Source of the DNA: Phoronis ovalis
Lineage: Eukaryota; Phoronida; Phoronidae
DNA length: 11,002 nt
Assembly (NCBI GenBank): GCA_028565635.1
Contig: JAOXYB010057445.1
Location: 1-11,002 of the forward strand
Direction: 5' to 3'
Shown piece by piece: positions 7,606-11,002 of this stretch (its first letter is position 1; the number at the start of each line of letters is the position of its first letter). The translations under genes and the position numbers were made by a program. The notes beneath the pieces were generated by a model. That model saw only the letters and a list, made by a program, of their open reading frames with translations, ran no database searches and had not been told where the DNA came from.

Positions 7606-8451
7606 TGTCACGTTGTTACTGTTTGGCGGGGATAGACAGACTAAGATGAATATGGAAGTGAAAGTTATGATAGGGTGTGGTCAATTCCAAGAGACAATAA
7701 ATGTTCTTAATTACATATTGTATTGAAATATGACATCAAACATAGATAATATAAGTTACAACTAATGAGACGGAAACAAAGATTGTATACTATTGATACA
7801 ACGTATGGATATACTACTTGGGATTCCAATTCTTGACAAACTATGGTTATGGTTCTGGAAGAGATACTCCGATATCTGGTTTCACTTCATCTTCGCTTCT
7901 CTTTTGTTCCACTTCTCTGGTTGAGTAATACGGTTCAGTTGCCGTTATCTAACTGCGTGCAGGGATGTCTAATTTATGGTGCTGACCAAGATCCACCTGC
8001 CGACGTTACCGAGGTCACACAAAGAAATAGTTTTAACTGTATTCATTGCTAGGTTTGTCTGGTATCACAAGCGTAAGAAAGAAGACAGCCCTGTAATACA
8101 ACATTACCTATAGTATCAATTACACTGGGGTTATTAAGTATTTTACTGTTCCAATTTACACACCTCGTTCTACTTCAACTACCATTTATTGAGACTGTTA
8201 AAACTACTATAGTAACTCCCCAAAATATACAAGTTCGACATAGGTATCTATTTACCTGTATTCTCTCAATCTTGACACAATGATTTAACCAACTTAACTC
8301 CTTGCTTTCCTAAAGTGATCTGCCTAACTTGTATCCTAGCTATGACATAACCCTGCATATTTACATAACCACACCTAACAATATAAATACTATGTGACCT
8401 AACCCTACATAATTACATAACCACACCAAACAATATAAACACTATGTAACA
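7606..8451. mobile_element. Candidate solo LTR of an LTR retrotransposon (846 bp)
   Basis: The segment begins TGTCACGTTGTTAC and ends CTATGTAACA. The ends are the canonical TGT...ACA with an imperfect inverted TGTCAC/GTAACA. It is flanked by AACAA on both sides and interrupts a satellite unit precisely. No gag, protease, RT or integrase sequence is visible, and the only notable open frame (7843-8052, 69 residues) has no recognisable family. That fits a single LTR left by recombination between the two LTRs of a full element. It includes a possible polyadenylation signal (AATAAA near 7696) and, near its right end, a two-copy 52-bp tandem repeat. Family and transcription strand cannot be told without internal sequence. 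Confidence 0.7.
8343..8446. repeat. Two-copy 52-bp tandem repeat inside the LTR
   Basis: Unit 1 is 8343-8394 and unit 2 is 8395-8446. They share TAACCCT-CAT, TTACATAACCACACC, AACAATATAAA and ACTATG, with about six differences. The second unit ends five bases before the right LTR terminus. Short tandem duplications near LTR ends are common in retroelements and often vary in number between copies. Confidence 0.8.
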
Positions 8452-8456
8452 AACAA
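8452..8456 (+). repeat. Target-site duplication AACAA, right copy
   Basis: This matches 7601-7605 and directly follows the ACA end of the candidate solo LTR. The satellite unit continues here with ATATGGCC. Confidence 0.65.
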
Positions 8457-10340
8457 ATATGGCCAACAGTCAGCCATGTTGGAAGTAATGTGGGTCAATA
8501 TTATACATAACCTGTACTTTGACCTGTGCCTACTCTGTACTGAATATGGAGCTGATCGGATAAAAACTGACGCAGTTATTGCGAGACAAAAGTGTTACGA
8601 ATGGTAAAAATGTCAAAGATTCGTACCGGCATTTTATCTACTTGTCAAGGTAATTTTAAAATGTCACCTAGCCTATTACACCCACCAACATATCGCCTTC
8701 CTAGAACCACCTTTTAATCGTCCAGGTAGCACTTCGTCTTCGTGGCTATGTACGCAATGTTATGTGCCCTCTCGGCCATATTGGAATTAATTCGGATCAA
8801 TATTACACATAACCAGTACTTTGACCTGTACTTATGCGGTACCAAATATGGAGCTAATCGGATAAAACAATAAAGCAGTTATTGTGAAACAAAGAAAGTT
8901 ACGCATGGTAAAAAATATCAAAGATTCATACTGACATTTGACCTACTTGTCAAGGTCATTTTAAAATGTCACATAGCTTATTACGCCCACCAATCTATGG
9001 CCTTCCTAGAACCATCTTTGAATTGTCCAGGCAGCTCTTCATCTTCGCTGGGAACAAACATGGCCACCAGTCCGCCATATTGGAAGTAACTTATGTTAAA
9101 ATTAAACATAGCTTGTACTTTGACCTGTACGTACTGTGTACCAAATATGAAGCTGACTGGATGAAAACTGAAGCTGTTATTACGACGTGCAATATCCAGA
9201 ACCAACATGGCCACCAGTCTGCCATGTTGGAAGTAATCCAGGTCAATATTATACATCACCTATACTTACTTTGTGCCAAATATGGAGCAGATCGAATAAA
9301 AACTGATGCAGTTATTGTGAGACAAAGAAAGTGTTATGCAAAAATGTCGAAGATTTGTAACGGCATTTGACCTACTTGTCAAGGTTATTTTAAAATGTCT
9401 CTTTAACAAACATGGCTGCCAGTCGGCCATATCGAAAGTGACCCTAGTCAATATTATATATAATCTGTACTTTGACCTGTAATTATTCTGAACCGAATAT
9501 GGAGCTAATCTGATAAAAACTGAAGCATTTATTGTGAGACAAAAAAGGTGTTACGCACGATAAAAAATGCTGAAGATACGTAATGGTATTTGACCTACTT
9601 GTCAAGGTTATTTTAAAATGTTACCGGGCCTATTACGCCCACCAACCTATGGTCTTCCTAGAACCACCTATGAATCGTCCAGGTTGGGCTTCGTCTTCGC
9701 GGCTATAAACGCAATGTTATGTACCCTCCCGATAACAAAAATGGCCACCAGTCGACCATATTGAAGTAATCTAGGTCAAAAGTACTGTGACCTGGACTTA
9801 CTCTGTGCCAAATACGAAAGTGATCTGATAAAAACTGAAGCTGTTATTATGACGTGCAATCTCGTGAACCAACATGGCCTCCAGTCGGCCATGTTGAAAG
9901 TAATCCAGATCAATATCACATATAACCTGTACTTTGACCTGTACTTACTCTGTACCAAGTATGGAGCTGATCAGATAAAAACTGACAGTTATTGTGAGAC
10001 AAAGAAAGCGTTACGCATGGCAAAAGTTGTCGAAGATTCGTAACGGCATTTGATCTTCTTGTGAAGGTTATTTTAAAATGTCACCTAGCCTATTATGCCC
10101 ACTATCCTATAGCCTTCCTAGAACCACCTTTGAATCGTCCAGGCAGATCTTCGTCTTCGCGGCTATAGATGCAACGTCACATGCCCTCTCCGGAACAAAC
10201 ATAGCCGCCAGTCAGCCATATTTGAAGTAAAAAAGATCAAAAGTATAACCTTTGACCTGTATTTACCCTGTACCAAATATGAAGCTAATAGGGTAAAAAC
10301 TGAAGTAGTTATCGCAAGACAAAGGAAAGTGTTACATACG
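8452..10340 (+). repeat. Satellite-like tandem array, units of about 130-330 bp
   Basis: Eight units can be followed, starting near 8452, 8770, 9052, 9200, 9404, 9733, 9867 and 10193. Full units (~320-330 bp) have part A: ATGGCC-x7-GGCCAT, a GTCAATATTATACATAACC block, TTTGACCTGTACTTACTCTG, GGAGCTGATC and AAAACTGA. Part B follows: CATTTGACCTACTTGTCAAG, TTTTAAAATGTCACCTAGCC, ATTACGCCCACC, TTCCTAGAACCACC, and CTTCGTCTTCGCGGCTATAA. Units 3 and 6 lack part B, unit 4 has only the start of it, unit 2 lacks the start of part A, and unit 8 is cut off. Open frames in the array (for example 8966-9370) are not shared by the units. Function, if any, is unknown. Confidence 0.9.
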
Positions 10341-11002
10341 ACGACGCCTTTGCTAAGACTATCTGCATAAAATTTGTTGACAAAAAGTTAGCATTTATCA
10401 TTTGATATTATTTTAAATTGTATAGACTTACTCTTGTAAGTATTCGTAGAGGTCCAAATCTAATGATTCCTTTTTAAACTGAACATGCATATTTTGTTAG
10501 TTATTAGTTATTACATGATAATAAATTTCTATACCCTATACACAATTGTATACATATATAAGTTGGAGAAGGAAGTAATAAATGCTAAAAAGGTTTGTGT
10601 TAGTTATTGACAACTACAGTGTTTAGAACTGGGCCTGTTCTTTGATGACCCATCTATTGGGATACGGTACATCAAGAGACGTGTACTATCTAATAGCATA
10701 CTTAGAAGCCAGAACAAGTGTCATACACAAAGTTTTGGTGTGCCTTATTCGGGAACACATGAAAATTCATGCGAAATTTAACATTTGTTTTTTTAAAACT
10801 TTTTTCCAATGTAATTGTCCTTACCTGTTTATATACAAAAATTGGGAATGCTACCCACTACTCACAGCAAATAATTTGAATTAATTTTAAGGTTTCTTTT
10901 CATATAATTGTACCCCCAGCAGTAAGCTGGAGGTACTTTGGATTTACCCTGTAACCGCCGCGTCAAATTCACTGTTATCGAGATATCTCAAGAAGGCAAT
11001 GT
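10341..11002. other. AT-rich unassigned stretch to the window end
   Basis: Satellite similarity ends near 10340. No family is recognised in the open frame at 10642-10884, and its composition changes to T-rich low complexity in its second half. No further PR-domain or zinc-finger exon is visible. The only structure noted is the hairpin at 10911-10935. Confidence 0.4.
10911..10935. repeat. Hairpin, 10-bp arms with one mismatch
   Basis: TACCCCCAGC (10911-10920) pairs with GCTGGAGGTA (10926-10935), with nine of ten positions complementary around the loop AGTAA. It may be part of another dispersed repeat beginning near the window end. Confidence 0.55.

Noticed and set aside
7843-8052. 69-residue open frame
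   Set aside because: It lies inside the candidate solo LTR, resembles no family, and is of a length expected by chance.
8966-9370. 134-residue open frame across satellite units 2-4
   Set aside because: It spans unit borders, its two internal repeats differ by indels, and the equivalent frame is broken in other units. The opposite strand is similarly open, so it is a by-product of the repeat.
8452-10340. CRISPR-like repeat array
   Set aside because: Units are 130-330 bases, diverged throughout with no unique spacers, and the context is eukaryotic.
10642-10884. 80-residue open frame near the window end
   Set aside because: No recognisable domain. Its second half is T-rich low complexity, and there is no splice-site support linking it to the PRDM-like exons.

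Overview
The window looks like nuclear DNA of an invertebrate animal. It is AT-rich, has no long open reading frames, and is crowded with decayed transposons and tandem repeats. The only cellular gene I recognise is split into short exons with good GT/AG boundaries. These encode the N-terminal part of a PR (SET-like) domain of the PRDM10/PRDM15 type, a metazoan family. The repeat style would suit a mollusc or another marine invertebrate, but the sequence does not fix the species. Nothing suggests a bacterial, organellar or viral origin.

Layout. Positions 1-1490 hold nested repeats: a pair of ~105-bp direct repeats 1.27 kb apart (105-213 and 1379-1484), a two-copy ~149-bp tandem repeat (251-549), and two inward-facing ends of a MITE-like element with GGGCTGTTCC termini next to TTA (ends at 869-892 and 1259-1282). 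A 41-bp exact direct repeat (985-1025, 1221-1261) lies between or against those ends. Positions 1485-2862 are mostly unassigned. Positions 2863-3760 are a dead non-LTR (LINE) retrotransposon whose reverse transcriptase is broken by frameshifts and internal deletions.

The PRDM-like exons are at 4249-4389 and 6518-6630, separated by a 2.1-kb AT-rich intron that carries a degenerate ~75-bp duplication. A weak third exon candidate (6718-6790) brings an in-frame stop. The rest of the PR domain and any zinc fingers are not visible, so the gene either continues elsewhere or is decaying.

Positions 7289-7495 are a degenerate minisatellite. A satellite array of ~300-330-bp units runs from 7521 to about 10340. 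It is interrupted at 7606-8451 by what looks like a solo LTR: it starts TGT, ends ACA, is flanked by the 5-bp duplication AACAA, and the satellite resumes on its other side where it left off. Positions 10341-11002 are AT-rich and unassigned apart from a small hairpin.

The genes do not form a pathway. The picture is one regulatory-type gene fragment embedded in layered transposon and satellite sequence, and the order of several insertion events can be read from the nesting.
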